Below are positions 26,570 to 36,537 of a DNA stretch of 64,000 nucleotides, piece by piece. A model generated the notes under the pieces. The model was not told the origin of the DNA. It saw nothing but the letters and a program-made list of their open reading frames with translations, and searched no databases. Positions within the stretch are counted from its first letter, which is position 1, and each line of letters opens with the position of its first letter. The translations under genes and the position numbers were made by a program. Source of the DNA: JASGDN01 sp049841275 (GTDB taxonomy: Bacteria > Chloroflexota > Chloroflexia > Thermomicrobiales > UBA6265); assembly GCA_049841275.1 (NCBI GenBank), contig JASGDN010000091.1:24407-88406 (forward strand), in the 5' to 3' direction.

Positions 26570-26908
26570 CGCGTGAATCTCCTTCGGTAGGAATGCGGAT
26601 GCCTGGCGCATGGAACGCCGGCCGGTGCGATACGCCGCCGATCATACCCCGGTCTTTGCGATCGTGGGGTATGGCCGCGGCGCGCTCTTCCTGGTTCCAG
26701 GATCGCGGAAGGGACGTTGCTGTCCCTTGGGAACGAACCTTTTCACGCGATTCGGCGTCTCTCTTCCAACGGTTATCCAACGTCCGGAGCGAACCGAGGA
26801 TGGTATGCCCCGCCAACCCGCACCGGGGCGACCCGCTAGACTGGACCCATCGAGGGCCGAACGAGACAGGCTTTTGCACGATTGCTTCCTCATGAAAGGA
26901 TCCCTGCC

Positions 26909-28537
26909 ATGCAAGACGCTCGTCCATCCTCCGATCTCTCCCGTCGTCGCCTGCTTCAGGCTGCCGGGGCTGTGTCCGTGGCCGGTGTAGCGGTCGGCAT
27001 GCCGGGGCTTGTTGCGGCCCAGGCAACGCCGGAAGCATCCCCGGCGGCGTCCGGTGCGCGCAGTGCCGGGTCCTGGTTCGTCGTTTCCGCACAAAATGAA
27101 GCGGGCGGCTATACGACGAGTGCGGACATCTTCGAGGTGTATTCCGGCGTCACGCTGGAGAAGCTCGGCGGGTTCCGCGCTCCCGGCACGACTGGTATGT
27201 GCGTGACTGCGGACCCCGCCAGAATCGTGCTTGCCACGCAGACCGGCGCGGCCATCTTCGATCTCGAGACTGGGAAGGTGCGGGATGTCGACCTGAACGG
27301 TGGCGCTTTCAGCGCACCAGTGTGGTTGCCCGATCCGCGGGTCTTCCGGCTTGCACCCCCTGGTTGGGCGGTCCTGCGGGCGACGGACGCCTCGCAGTGC
27401 TGGCTGGTCGACCTGGACGATGCCTCGGCGGTCGATCTCTCCGCGCTCTTCGCGAAGCAGGGGAATGCCCCTACCTTCCCGGCGGTGATCTTCTCGCCGG
27501 ACGGCTCGATGGCGGCGGCGCGAGTGGATGAGGCAGGCGCCGTGCTGTTCGATCCCGCGCAGCCCGATGGATTCCGCCGGCTCGATGGCGGCAAGGCGGG
27601 ATCGGTGGCGGGCGTGCCGGCCTTCTCGGCGTCTGGCGAACACATCACATACACCGTCGCGGAGAGCTCGCAGGCCACCGAGGCGCGGGTCGTGATCGAA
27701 TCGGTTGCCGATGGCACGATCGTCGCGGAGATCGGTGGGGTCACCCCCGCCGCCTTCAGTGCCTTCCTCATCGATTCCGAGTCCACGGTCCTGCTCATGG
27801 GTGACAGCGCCACCGCTGTGATCGACACGGCGACCGGCCGCGATCTGATCGATGTCGATTCGAGTCCATCGCCCTACGGATACGGGTTTTCGTCTGACGG
27901 ACGCTACGTGCTCGCCGGAGCGTCCGACATGACCGGCGAGGAGATCCGGTGGCAGAAGCTGGACCTCGAGTCTGGCGAGGCCGAGGACATCCCCGAGATC
28001 GAGGCGCTGACCTTCTATAACGGCAGTTATGGCGGTGACGTCGAGTACACGCTCTTCGGTCCGCCATACCTCTCGGGAGGGGAGGAAGTCGTCGATGCGC
28101 TGGTCGGGTTCAGCACCGAGACGATGCAGGCGACGCCATTGCTGGACGATGTCAGCAGCTGGGGCCTGAGCTATGGCTACTCCACGTCCGCCGACAGCAC
28201 CATTGCGTTGTACGTCGAATACGATGCCATGCTGATGAACGTCGGAACCGGGGAAGTCACCACGTTTCCGGGCATCACCACCGGATCCAGTGCGCACGGT
28301 TCGTTCGTGAGCCCCGATGGAACGAAGGTGGCCATCTCGCAGTGGGATTCTACCGGGTCCGGCACCCAGCAGGTGCTGATGATCGACGTGAAGGGCGGCG
28401 GCGAACCGGAGCCGTTCGTCGATGGGGTGATCTGGATCTGGGCGGGTGCCGTGCCGGAGGAGACCGCGAGTGCGCAGCGTGGCTTGCTGGCTGGCGGCAT
28501 GCGCTGGACCGGGCTCCGGAAGATCGATCGTCGTTGA
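26909..28537 (+). CDS. Tat-exported WD40-like beta-propeller protein
   Basis: 542 aa from ATG 26909 (AAAGGA upstream). N-terminal LSRRRLLQAAGAVSVAGVAVG with twin Arg, then VAAQATPEASPAAS, the Ala/Ser/Pro linker typical of exported proteins in this genome. The body is a series of propeller-like blades (VIFSPDGSMAAARVDEAGAV, FSSDGRYVLAGASD, SFVSPDGTKVAISQW). No catalytic residues are evident; probably a secreted binding protein of unknown role. Divergent from the D-aminoacylases, with 339 nt between that show no other gene. Confidence 0.75.
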   Translation: MQDARPSSDLSRRRLLQAAGAVSVAGVAVGMPGLVAAQATPEASPAASGARSAGSWFVVSAQNEAGGYTTSADIFEVYSGVTLEKLGGFRAPGTTGMCVTADPARIVLATQTGAAIFDLETGKVRDVDLNGGAFSAPVWLPDPRVFRLAPPGWAVLRATDASQCWLVDLDDASAVDLSALFAKQGNAPTFPAVIFSPDGSMAAARVDEAGAVLFDPAQPDGFRRLDGGKAGSVAGVPAFSASGEHITYTVAESSQATEARVVIESVADGTIVAEIGGVTPAAFSAFLIDSESTVLLMGDSATAVIDTATGRDLIDVDSSPSPYGYGFSSDGRYVLAGASDMTGEEIRWQKLDLESGEAEDIPEIEALTFYNGSYGGDVEYTLFGPPYLSGGEEVVDALVGFSTETMQATPLLDDVSSWGLSYGYSTSADSTIALYVEYDAMLMNVGTGEVTTFPGITTGSSAHGSFVSPDGTKVAISQWDSTGSGTQQVLMIDVKGGGEPEPFVDGVIWIWAGAVPEETASAQRGLLAGGMRWTGLRKIDRR

Positions 28538-28672
28538 GCGGGAGGAGCAGACGGTGCTTCAGGGATAGCGGCAGGGACGATCGGGGAGGAAGGGCCAACC
28601 ATCTGGTGGACTATTTTCGGAACCTGAACCACAATAAAGCGAAGACGATGGGATAGACATAAGGATGGATCC

Positions 28673-29008
28673 GTGTCCGCATTGCGTAAACAATCCGCTC
28701 CGGTTGTGAAGCTGGCCCCAAAACCCATGCCAAGTTGCTCGAATTCTCGAGGGAAGACGACCGATCGATGGGTGAAATCGTGGCTTATCTGGTCGATCGC
28801 TACGAACGGGAGCGGTTCTGGAAGCAAGTTCGTGCCGATTACGCCCGGCTGAAAGCGGACCCTGTGGCCTGGAGCGACTATATCGACGAGGTTGAGGCCT
28901 GGGACACGCTTTCCGGTGACGGCCTTGAACGTGAAGCGCCGTACTACACGGCAGAGGAAGAGAGAGATTCTTGCCAAAGCCGCCGAGCGACGAGCCCATG
29001 GAGGGTGA
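28673..29008 (+). pseudogene. MazE/RHH-type antitoxin, apparently frameshifted twice
   Basis: Three reading frames are needed for an antitoxin-like sequence. From GTG 28673 (AAGGA upstream) frame 2 gives SALRKQSAPVVKLAPK. After the CCCCAAAACCC tract at ~28717-28726, frame 1 gives THAKLLEFSREDDRSMGEIV and RYERERFWKQVRADYARLKAD. After the GAGAGAGAG tract at ~28960 frame 2 resumes with REILAKAAERRAHGG and stops at TGA 29006, overlapping the toxin ATG. The central frame alone could be translated from TTG 28735. Either a decayed module or indel errors in homopolymer-like tracts. Confidence 0.55.
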
Positions 29009-29352
29009 CATCTGGGATGTCCGTCTTGGTCCTGGGTTGAGTCCCGAGCAGACCGGTATCCGGCCAGCCCTCGTGATCTCCAACGACTGGTTCAACGGAA
29101 CCGAGAATTTCCTCCACATCATTGTGCCTATTACCCGGAACGGATCGCGGGGTGACATCGCAGTACAGGATCAGCGGCCGCGAGGGTGGACTCAGCAAGA
29201 ACTCGGTCATTATGTGCGAGCAGATCCGCTCGGTCAGTTCGTTGCGCTTTTTGCAGAAGCGCGGTGCGGTCAGTCATGAAACACTGGATAACGTCCGCCG
29301 GATAATTGACCTGTGTGTCGAGGAAATCCCATTCGACGGAGATGCGGAGTAG
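28998..29352 (+). pseudogene. MazF/PemK-type toxin, frameshifted
   Basis: ATG 28998 starts MEGDIWDVRLGPG, then EQTGIRPALVISNDWFNG and IIVPITRNGSRGDIAVQ, the normal MazF order. The frame then drifts into unrelated sequence and stops at 29279. One base further on, frame 1 gives the expected C-terminal half: GREGGLSKNSVIMCEQIRS and LQKRGAVSHETLDNVRRIID, ending at 29352. A single extra base near 29168 restores a 117-118-aa MazF. As written, the toxin (an mRNA endonuclease in its family) should be inactive. Confidence 0.65.
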
Positions 29353-29418
29353 CAGGCTTTCCCCGATTTGAGTGCAGTTCGAAGAGATATTCCGAAGACA
29401 TTGGAATGGGTTGGCATG

Positions 29419-30597
29419 TCAGTCAGCGTCACGATGTTCGTCAAGCTCCGGCCGGAGTGACAGAAAGAAACGCTGGATACTCTCAGCCACAATGTCTGGG
29501 CGTTCGGCTGCCGGAAAATGCCCGGCCGGCACCTCGGCCCACTGGCGGATATCCGTGTGCAAGCGTCCGACAAACTCCCGCGGTGGACAACTGGCTGGAT
29601 CGTGAGTTGCAAGCAGGACGCCGGTTGGAACCACGATCCGGTCGTCCGGGGTCAGGGCAGCAGGAGGCTCGGCATAGTAGCGGTTGGCGTCATCGATCGT
29701 CTCGGTAATCCAGTAGACCATGATCGTTGTCAGCAGGTCGTCATAAGCAATGCGGTCGCCCAGGCTCTCATTGGGCGGTGAGGTCCATGCATACCACTTG
29801 TCCAGAATCCAGGCAGCCAACCCGGCCGGAGAGTCGTTGAGCGCGTAGGCCAATGCCCGATGCTTCGTTTCGAGGATGAACGCATACGCGCCTTCGCGCC
29901 GGCGCCATTCCTGTTTCACTGCGAGAAATACGCGTTCGTCCTCGTTCAGCTCTGGAGAATCCGGCCCGAATACCGGCCCTGGGTTTCCCGGACTGCTGGT
30001 GTGATAGCCGATCACATGCTCTGGATAGTCGAGGCAGAGATAGCCGGAAACGCTCGCCCCGATATCGTAGGCGTGGATACCGAAGCGCTCGTATCCGAGC
30101 TGAGCCATCAATTTGGCGAAGATCCTGCCCACTGCCCGGTCCTCGAACCCGACTCGATCCGCTGCTGGAGAGAATCCGTGACCCGGAATCGACGGTGCGA
30201 CCACGTCGAACGCCTGGCTCGGGTCGAGGCCGTGGTCTTCCGGATTGGTAAGCCGATCGATCAGATCCAGGAATTCGAACGGCGTGCTGGGGTACCCATG
30301 GACGAGCAGGAGTGGAGTCGGATCGGGCCCCTTGCCCCGGATATGGAGAAAGTGGATCGGAAGCCCGTCGATCTCGATCCGGAAGTTGGGCACGGTGTTG
30401 AGACGTGCTTCGTGGCTCCGCCAGTCATACACCGTGCGCCAGGAATCGACGAGCTCCCGAAGGACCGCATCCGAGACGCCATACGACCAACCTGTTGCGA
30501 GCCGGTCGTCCGTCCATCTGGTTCGAGCGAGACGATCGTCCAGGTCGTCGAGGAGGGGCTGGGGAACATGCAGGATGAATGGCTGCACGTCTGTCAT
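29419..30597 (-). CDS. Epoxide hydrolase-like alpha/beta hydrolase with EHN domain
   Basis: 392 aa; GAGG lies 8 nt before ATG 30597. The N-terminal ~100 residues (LLDDLDDRLARTRWTDD, LVDSWRTVYDWRSHEARLN) are the epoxide hydrolase N-terminal domain. The hydrolase core shows the oxyanion motif HGYPSTPFEF (~100-109), nucleophile Asp178 in HAYDIGASVSG (the usual GGDWG is changed) and the terminal His in AGHFPAAERPD. Tyr residues in the cap are compatible with epoxide opening. Substrate unknown. Confidence 0.87.
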   Translation of the reverse strand: MTDVQPFILHVPQPLLDDLDDRLARTRWTDDRLATGWSYGVSDAVLRELVDSWRTVYDWRSHEARLNTVPNFRIEIDGLPIHFLHIRGKGPDPTPLLLVHGYPSTPFEFLDLIDRLTNPEDHGLDPSQAFDVVAPSIPGHGFSPAADRVGFEDRAVGRIFAKLMAQLGYERFGIHAYDIGASVSGYLCLDYPEHVIGYHTSSPGNPGPVFGPDSPELNEDERVFLAVKQEWRRREGAYAFILETKHRALAYALNDSPAGLAAWILDKWYAWTSPPNESLGDRIAYDDLLTTIMVYWITETIDDANRYYAEPPAALTPDDRIVVPTGVLLATHDPASCPPREFVGRLHTDIRQWAEVPAGHFPAAERPDIVAESIQRFFLSLRPELDEHRDAD

Positions 30598-30892
30598 GCG
30601 AATACCTCAAGTGTGTCGATCGGATTTCCAAATGGGTAGGGAGCAACAACGATCGCCTTCGTGGGTTCCGAGATCGTCAACTGTCATCCTCGCCGGAACA
30701 TGGGACAAATGCTGTCCGGTTTCCAGCCAGGGCGTTGAACGAGGACAGGACGCGTTGGGTTCACCAGCACGTCACGTACTCGCCTGATCCTCTCCGGTGG
30801 TGGGGTTGGAGTACATGTTCCAGAACCTGGCCGGTATGACGGTGCCCGATTACGTTCCGGAACGTTCATCCAGCGATTGTCGTTCTCCCTGC

Positions 30893-31507
30893 ATGAACGC
30901 TCGCATGACTTCACCGCTCTCACGCCGACGGCTCCTGGCCCTCGCCGCGCTGTCCGGTATGGCATCCCGGGCTGACTGGGGTGACGTCCGTGCGTCGGGA
31001 ACGATGTGTGATCCGCTCCACCTGGCCGGACGACGATTCATCGCTCGTTCCAGGGCCAACGATGTCAGCACGTTGACGGTGATCGTCCGCGAACATGCAA
31101 CCGAACGCATCGCGGCGGAGAGCCCTCGTGCGATCTTCACACAGGAGATCGAATCGATAGCGGATATCGAGGCGTCGATCCTCCGCGTCTCATCGATCGC
31201 GATCGACGAACCCGTGGGAATCGATGGCCGCTGGACTATCGTCGCTGGCGCCGCCGCGGTCGAGACCTGGCATCGCGGCATCTTTTTCGCCGTGGACCGA
31301 GTTTCCTGGAGTATCGTCGCGACCTGGTTCGATACACGTACCGATTCGGCATTGCCGGTCGATCTCGCCGCGATGGTGACTGATCGCTACCTGGCCCGCT
31401 ATCCAGAGGGAACGCCCGTGAATCCCGATCTGTGGGAACTGCTCCCCGACGAGCGTGATCTCGAAGGCGCTTTTCGCCTCCACGAGTCCTTCGACCGGGA
31501 GAGTTGA
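30893..31507 (+). CDS. Exported protein of unknown function
   Basis: 204 aa from ATG 30893 (ATG 30905 is equally possible; neither has a strong SD). The N-terminus, SPLSRRRLLALAALSGMASR, resembles a twin-arginine leader. The mature part is a mixed alpha/beta sequence (LTVIVREHATERIAAESPR, GRWTIVAGAAAVETWHRG) that I do not recognise. A bidirectional terminator follows. The 295 nt upstream hold no other gene I can support. Confidence 0.5.
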   Translation: MNARMTSPLSRRRLLALAALSGMASRADWGDVRASGTMCDPLHLAGRRFIARSRANDVSTLTVIVREHATERIAAESPRAIFTQEIESIADIEASILRVSSIAIDEPVGIDGRWTIVAGAAAVETWHRGIFFAVDRVSWSIVATWFDTRTDSALPVDLAAMVTDRYLARYPEGTPVNPDLWELLPDERDLEGAFRLHESFDRES

Positions 31508-31552
31508 TACGGAATCCGGATAGACGAGCGGCGTTCTGTTTGGCCACGGCCG

Positions 31553-31573
31553 GACCGGCCTCGTGTCGGTCCG
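31553..31573. repeat. Dispersed palindrome, GACCGRCCTCGTGTCGGTCC type
   Basis: GGACCGGCCTCGTGTCGGTCC. Related short palindromes sit at 38046-38069, 38092-38112 and 43614-43634. Confidence 0.45.
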
Positions 31574-31641
31574 CGTACACGTCCAGCGGAATCGCGCCAA
31601 TTCATCCGGACTTGGCATGGTTCCTGCCAGGATCACGAGAT

Positions 31642-31680
31642 ACACAGAACGGGGAGGGCACTGCCCTCCCCGTTCTGTGT
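31642..31680. terminator. Bidirectional intrinsic terminator
   Basis: Perfect 16-bp stem (31642-31657 with 31665-31680), 7-nt loop, between the exported protein gene and the convergent RND pump gene. Confidence 0.8.
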
Positions 31681-31706
31681 TCCGTACGTCTGGATCGAAT
31701 CGGGAC

Positions 31707-34700
31707 TTACGCCGGGGCGTTTCCGGACGACGCGGCAGCCTTCGCGGCTTCCCGCTCCGCGCGTTCGCGGGCGAGGCGCTCGGCTCGCTCGGCTTCCTTG
31801 CGATCCTTCTTCGCCTGGCGGCGATCCTGCCAGCTGCCGATCAACTCGTAGATCACGGGCACCACGATCAGCGTTAGCAGGGTCGAGGTCAGGAGGCCGC
31901 CGATCACCACCACCGCGAGGTCCGAGGCGATGATCGCGCCGCCCTCCTTGCTCAGCGCCAGCGGGATGAGCGCCAGGATCGTCGCCACCGCCGTCATCAG
32001 GATCGGGCGCAGGCGCGTCTTGCCACCCTCGATCAGGGCGTCGCGGAGTGAGAGGCCGCGGTTGTGCCGCAGTTCGATCACGAACTCCAGGAGGACGATC
32101 GCGTTCGTCACCACGATGCCGATCAGCATCAGCACGCCGATCAGGGCGGGCAGCCCGAGCGTCTTGCCGGTCAGGAGCAGCGCCAGGATCACCCCGATCA
32201 CCGCGAGCGGCAGGCTGAAGAGGATCACGAACGGCGTCGTCAGCGATCCGAAGCTCGCCACCATGATGATGTAGACCGCCGCGATGGCAACCAGCATGGC
32301 GATGCCCATCGAGGTGAACGCATCGCCCTGGTCCGCACCGATGCCGCCGATCGAGACATCCACGCCATCCGGCGCCTGGTAGTCATTCACGATCTTGGAG
32401 ACATCTGCGTTCACGCCGCCCGTCTCGTCCGAGGTGATCGTGCCGGAGACCGTCGCCGAGCGGGCACCGTCGATGCGGCTTACCTGCACCGGGCCGTCCA
32501 CCTGCTCGATTGTCGCGATCTGGCCGAGCGTCACCGTGCCACCGCCCGCGACCGGCAGCTTGGCGAGGGCGTCCTTCGAGTCCGCGCCGCTGACGATGAG
32601 CTGCACCGGGAAGGTGCCGTTCTCCAGCGTGATGACGCCAGCGCTCGACCCGCTCAGCGCGTTCCGGACGAACGTGCCGACCTGCGCGGTCGTCGTGCCG
32701 GCAGCCGCGGCCTTCTGCGTATCGATCGTCACCTGCAGTTCCGGCTTGGCGGCGACCACGTCGTTCTCGACGTTGGCGAGGTTCTTCACGCCCTGCAGCT
32801 TGCCCGTCAGGTCGTTTGCCGCCTGCGAGACCGCCGCGTAGTCCGTCCCGGAGATGACGATCTGGATGTTCGATCCGCCTTGCGAATCGAGGTTGGACAC
32901 GCTGATCTTCGCGCCGTTCGCCTTGCTTTCGAGCGCGGAGCGCACGTCGTTCAACGTCTGGTTCAGGTCGACGCTGTCGTCGAAGACCACCGTCATCGTC
33001 GCGCGGCTGCCGCTTGCTCCTGTCAGGGCGGCGGTGAGGTCGTCGCCACCGATCTGCGTCTGCAGCGAATCGACGTTCGCAGTGTCCTTGATTACCTGCT
33101 CCATGCTGGCGATCTGGTCGGTCGTCGCCTTCTGCGAGGTGCCTTCCGGATAGTCGATGACGATGCTCGCGCCCTTCTGGCCGGAGGACGGCAGGAACGA
33201 TGTGCCGATCAGCGGCGTCAATCCCAGCGAACCGATGAAGACCACCGCCACCAGCACCAGCGTGATCACCGGATGCAGCAGAGCCTTGCGCAGGATCGGC
33301 TCGTAGTAGCGGGCGATCCGCGGATGATGGTCCCCCGTCTCGATCTCCGCGCCCTGTGGATGTGCTTTCACGAAGAAGCTCGCCATCACCGGCACGATCG
33401 TCAGTGCCACCAGCAGCGACGAGAGCAGCGCGAAGGTTACCGTCATCGCGAACGGGCGGAAGATCTCGCCGATCAGGCCGCCCACGAAGGCCAGCGGCAG
33501 GAAGACCGCGACGGTGGTCAGCGTGCTGGCCGTGATCGCCAGCGCCACTTCCTTCGTCCCGTTGATCGTCGCCTGTTTCACCGGTTCGCCGCGCTTGACG
33601 TGCCGGAAGATGCTCTCCAGCACCACGATCGAGTCGTCCACCACGCGGCCGACCGCCACGGCGAGCCCGCCGAGCGTCATGATGTTGAGGGAGATGCCCT
33701 GCTGCCAGAGGATGACGAACGTGATGAGCATCGAGGTCGGGATCGAGATCGCCGTCACCAGCGTCGAGCGAATGCTGAGCAGGAAGACGAGGATCACCAC
33801 GATCGCGAAGACCGCACCGAGCAGCGCTTCGCGCACCAGCGAGTCGATCGAGCTCTGGATGTACTCCGACTGGTCGAGCAGCGTCGTCACCGACACCTTC
33901 GTGCCGGATGCGTCGAGGTCCGACTCGACCTGCTTCAGTTGGTCGCGGACGGCGGCGGCGGTATCGACCGTGTTCGCCCCCTGCGACATGTAGACGTTGA
34001 CGGCGATGCTTGGCGAGCCGTTCGTGCGGGCCACACCGGAGGTGTCCGCCGCAACGACATCGACCTTGGCGATCTCTCCGAGGGTCACCGGCTTCGGATT
34101 CGCCCCCGGTGTCGCGCCCACCACGAGCGCTTTCAGGGCATCGGTGGTCGTGATCTGGCTGCCGACGCGCACCGGCAACGTCGTGGTGCCGTCGGCGATG
34201 GTGCCGGCCGGGATGCTGACGTTGTTCGCCTGCAGCGCGCCGCTCACCTGATCGGAGGTGATGTTGTTCGCCGCCATCTTCTGTGGATCGAGCGCGATCA
34301 CCAGCTGGTTCGTGCTGCCGCCGACCACCTCCACGCGGCTGACGCCATCGGCGGAGGAGAGCTTCGGCACGAACTGGGTATCGGCGATCGCCCGCAGCGC
34401 GGAGAGGTCCTTGCCGTCCTCGGACGTGATCGCGAGCTGGATCACCGGGAACTGCTGGAGATTGATGCGCTGGATCTTCGGCTGCTGGGCGCCGCTCGGA
34501 AGGGAGACGTTCCCGATCGCTTCCGAGATGTCCTGCTGCGCCTTCGCCATGTCCTGGCCGTAGTTGAACTCGGCCACGATGACGGAGAAGCCTTCCGACG
34601 ACTGCGCCTGCACCGATTTCATGCCCTGGATGCCGGTGAGGGCGTTGGACATCGGTTGCGAGATGGTGCTGTCCACCGTTTCCGGACCGGCGCCCGGCTG

Positions 34701-34853
34701 CACGGTGATGACGGTGATGATGGGGATCTCGAAGTTCGGCAGCAGTTCGCTGCGGAGTCGCGTCACCCCGAACGCGCCAGCAAGCACGATCAGGATGGCC
34801 AGCAGCACCACGACGGCGCGCTGCCTGAGCGAGAGGACGGTCAACCTGTACAC
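31707..34853 (-). CDS. RND-family efflux pump (HAE1/SwrC-like)
   Basis: 1048 aa from GTG 34853, with GGAAGGAA upstream; the 40-codon extension to 34973 lacks family similarity. The first helix is VVVLLAILIVLAGAFGVTRL, then the porter domain (LPNFEIPIITVITVQPGAG). TM4 carries the paired Asp of the proton relay (GRVVDDSIVVLE). TM10 reads LIGIVVTNAIVLLEF, with Thr where AcrB has Lys940. The C-terminal tail is Ala/Arg/Glu-rich. No adaptor or outer-membrane gene lies nearby, as in SwrC of Gram-positives. It should export amphiphiles or drugs across the cytoplasmic membrane. Confidence 0.93.
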   Translation of the reverse strand: MYRLTVLSLRQRAVVVLLAILIVLAGAFGVTRLRSELLPNFEIPIITVITVQPGAGPETVDSTISQPMSNALTGIQGMKSVQAQSSEGFSVIVAEFNYGQDMAKAQQDISEAIGNVSLPSGAQQPKIQRINLQQFPVIQLAITSEDGKDLSALRAIADTQFVPKLSSADGVSRVEVVGGSTNQLVIALDPQKMAANNITSDQVSGALQANNVSIPAGTIADGTTTLPVRVGSQITTTDALKALVVGATPGANPKPVTLGEIAKVDVVAADTSGVARTNGSPSIAVNVYMSQGANTVDTAAAVRDQLKQVESDLDASGTKVSVTTLLDQSEYIQSSIDSLVREALLGAVFAIVVILVFLLSIRSTLVTAISIPTSMLITFVILWQQGISLNIMTLGGLAVAVGRVVDDSIVVLESIFRHVKRGEPVKQATINGTKEVALAITASTLTTVAVFLPLAFVGGLIGEIFRPFAMTVTFALLSSLLVALTIVPVMASFFVKAHPQGAEIETGDHHPRIARYYEPILRKALLHPVITLVLVAVVFIGSLGLTPLIGTSFLPSSGQKGASIVIDYPEGTSQKATTDQIASMEQVIKDTANVDSLQTQIGGDDLTAALTGASGSRATMTVVFDDSVDLNQTLNDVRSALESKANGAKISVSNLDSQGGSNIQIVISGTDYAAVSQAANDLTGKLQGVKNLANVENDVVAAKPELQVTIDTQKAAAAGTTTAQVGTFVRNALSGSSAGVITLENGTFPVQLIVSGADSKDALAKLPVAGGGTVTLGQIATIEQVDGPVQVSRIDGARSATVSGTITSDETGGVNADVSKIVNDYQAPDGVDVSIGGIGADQGDAFTSMGIAMLVAIAAVYIIMVASFGSLTTPFVILFSLPLAVIGVILALLLTGKTLGLPALIGVLMLIGIVVTNAIVLLEFVIELRHNRGLSLRDALIEGGKTRLRPILMTAVATILALIPLALSKEGGAIIASDLAVVVIGGLLTSTLLTLIVVPVIYELIGSWQDRRQAKKDRKEAERAERLARERAEREAAKAAASSGNAPA

Positions 34854-35145
34854 CGGGGGATTCCTTCCAGCGACGCACGTCGTTGACCGATGCGGGAGCG
34901 GCGGTGACGCGCGAAGACTTTTGACATCGCGGCTCGGCGCCTGCCTGGCGCGCTGGGCAGATGTCGGACCCATGCGTGAAAGATTCTACAAACGGGGTGG
35001 GCGGGAATCGCGGAATCGGCGTGAAGCGATTGCGTCATTTCTGTGTCACGTTCGATCGACGCCGGGCCGGGGCCGGCTGGACGCGCCGGGTATGATGGTC
35101 GTCCCTGCCGTTGCGAGAGGATCAATCCCCAATCCGGAGCTGCCC

Positions 35146-35673
35146 ATGAATGAGTCCCCCGATCCCGTTGCTCATGCTCGTGCGCTTGGCGAAGCGGCCG
35201 GGCGCATCCTGGCCGACCTTGCAATCGCGGACCTGGTTGCACCGTATGGCGAGCTGATCCGGATCGGCAGCAACGCCGCCGGGCTGATGGCGGTGCCGGA
35301 CATCGACCTTGGCGTGCGCTGCCCGGTTCTGGACGCGGCGTCGGTCTTCGCGGTGGCCGGGCAGCTCTTCGCGCATCCGTGCGTGCAGTGCGTGCAGGTC
35401 AACGACGAGCGGCCGCCCTATCAGTCGATGCCGGGCCCCGAGAACGAGAGTATCTATTGCAAGATCCGGTATTGCGAGGAGCAAAGGCGCGACCGTGAGT
35501 GGAAGATCGACCTCTGGTATTTTCCGGCGGATGCGCCGCGTCCCGAACTGCCGCTGCGTGACCGGCTGCTGGCCGCGAGCGATCAGGAACGCGCGACGAT
35601 CCTCCGCCTGAAGCACGCCCTGCTCGCCGAGGTCGTCCGGGCGATGGTCGGTGGAAGGGGAGTTTCGGCCTGA
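35146..35673 (+). CDS. Nucleotidyltransferase-fold protein
   Basis: 175 aa from ATG 35146 (GGAG at 7 nt); the open frame extends far upstream without support. The segment LIRIGSNAAGLMAVPDIDLGV has the G-S-(x)n-D-x-D pattern of polymerase-beta-like nucleotidyltransferases, and REWKIDLWYF may supply the third acidic residue. It ends in a helical tail. Substrate unknown. Its TGA overlaps the ATG of the Nudix gene by one base, so the two form an operon. Confidence 0.65.
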   Translation: MNESPDPVAHARALGEAAGRILADLAIADLVAPYGELIRIGSNAAGLMAVPDIDLGVRCPVLDAASVFAVAGQLFAHPCVQCVQVNDERPPYQSMPGPENESIYCKIRYCEEQRRDREWKIDLWYFPADAPRPELPLRDRLLAASDQERATILRLKHALLAEVVRAMVGGRGVSA

Positions 35674-36092
35674 TGGGAACGCGCACGAATGTCTCCGTGC
35701 GGGCGTTGTTGCGCGATGGGGAGGGGCGGCTCGTGCTGATCCGTCGCGTGCGGCCCGGACGCGATCCCTACTGGGTGGCGCCGGGCGGTGGGGTGGAGAC
35801 GGACGATCCTTCGCTGGAAGACGCCCTGCGCCGGGAGTTGCGTGAGGAACTGGGCGCCGAGGTGGCGCTCGGTGAGGTCATCGCAACGTGGATGGACCAT
35901 GATGTGACCACACACCTCTTTGCGGCGACGCTGGTCTCCATGGACGAATCGCTCCGGCATGGCCCCGAACTGACCAACCCCGATCCGGCGCGCGGAACCT
36001 ATGAGATCGTCCGCGTCCCCGCTACACGGGAGGCGCTTTCCGCCATCAACCTCGTGCCGGAACAGGTGCGCAGTATGGCGGTCTGTCCCTGA
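35673..36092 (+). CDS. Nudix hydrolase
   Basis: 139 aa. The complete Nudix box is visible in GGGVETDDPSLEDALRRELR followed by EELGAEV, matching G-x5-E-x7-R-E-x2-E-E-x-G. The family hydrolyses nucleoside diphosphates linked to another group. Starts within TGATG of the preceding gene. Substrate not predictable. Confidence 0.88.
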   Translation: MGTRTNVSVRALLRDGEGRLVLIRRVRPGRDPYWVAPGGGVETDDPSLEDALRRELREELGAEVALGEVIATWMDHDVTTHLFAATLVSMDESLRHGPELTNPDPARGTYEIVRVPATREALSAINLVPEQVRSMAVCP

Positions 36093-36537
36093 CTGGACAT
36101 GACCCGGTCGATCTTCCCGTGTCGAGGCGGCAGGTCCCCAGTCCCGCCCTCATCGACTCGATCCGTCAGCGCGTGGTAGTGCGCCGTACGCTGTGAGTTG
36201 TGCGCGTGTATCCGCATTGCGGTGTGTGCTGGGCGTGCCCGGTGCGGGACTTTCGTCCCGGTGAAGTCCGCCCGGAACCCCGTTACGATGCCCTGCCCTG
36301 GCCGGGTTTGCGTTCGCCCGTATTGGCCCGACTACTGACTGCTGCTTCCCGGCGTTACTCTGCGAAGTCGGTGGTCTAGTGTGATGCACTGGATGAGGGA
36401 ATTGAGTTCGCGGGCTTCCTTCGCCTAGGCATCGGCCATGCCGAGCAGGGTCCTCACGTCGAGCGTGGTGAGCGACCGACGTTCCGTCCGGGCGAAGCGA
36501 TCGATGGGTGAAGACGTGGAGTTTCGGCGAGCCGCTT
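36093..36537. other. Gene-free stretch
   Basis: About 445 nt between convergent genes. Contains a GGGAC/GTCCC mini-hairpin near 36246-36259. No coding region, RNA gene or repeat that I can support. Confidence 0.45.

Noticed and set aside
24917..26590. 557-codon + strand frame antisense to D-aminoacylase copy 3
   Set aside because: Shadow of a clear amidohydrolase; similar shadows occur opposite copies 1 and 2.
32064..34886. 940-codon open frame on the + strand antisense to the RND pump
   Set aside because: Composition is His/Arg/Asp-rich with no motif; it mirrors a high-GC gene whose third-position bias keeps the complementary frame open.
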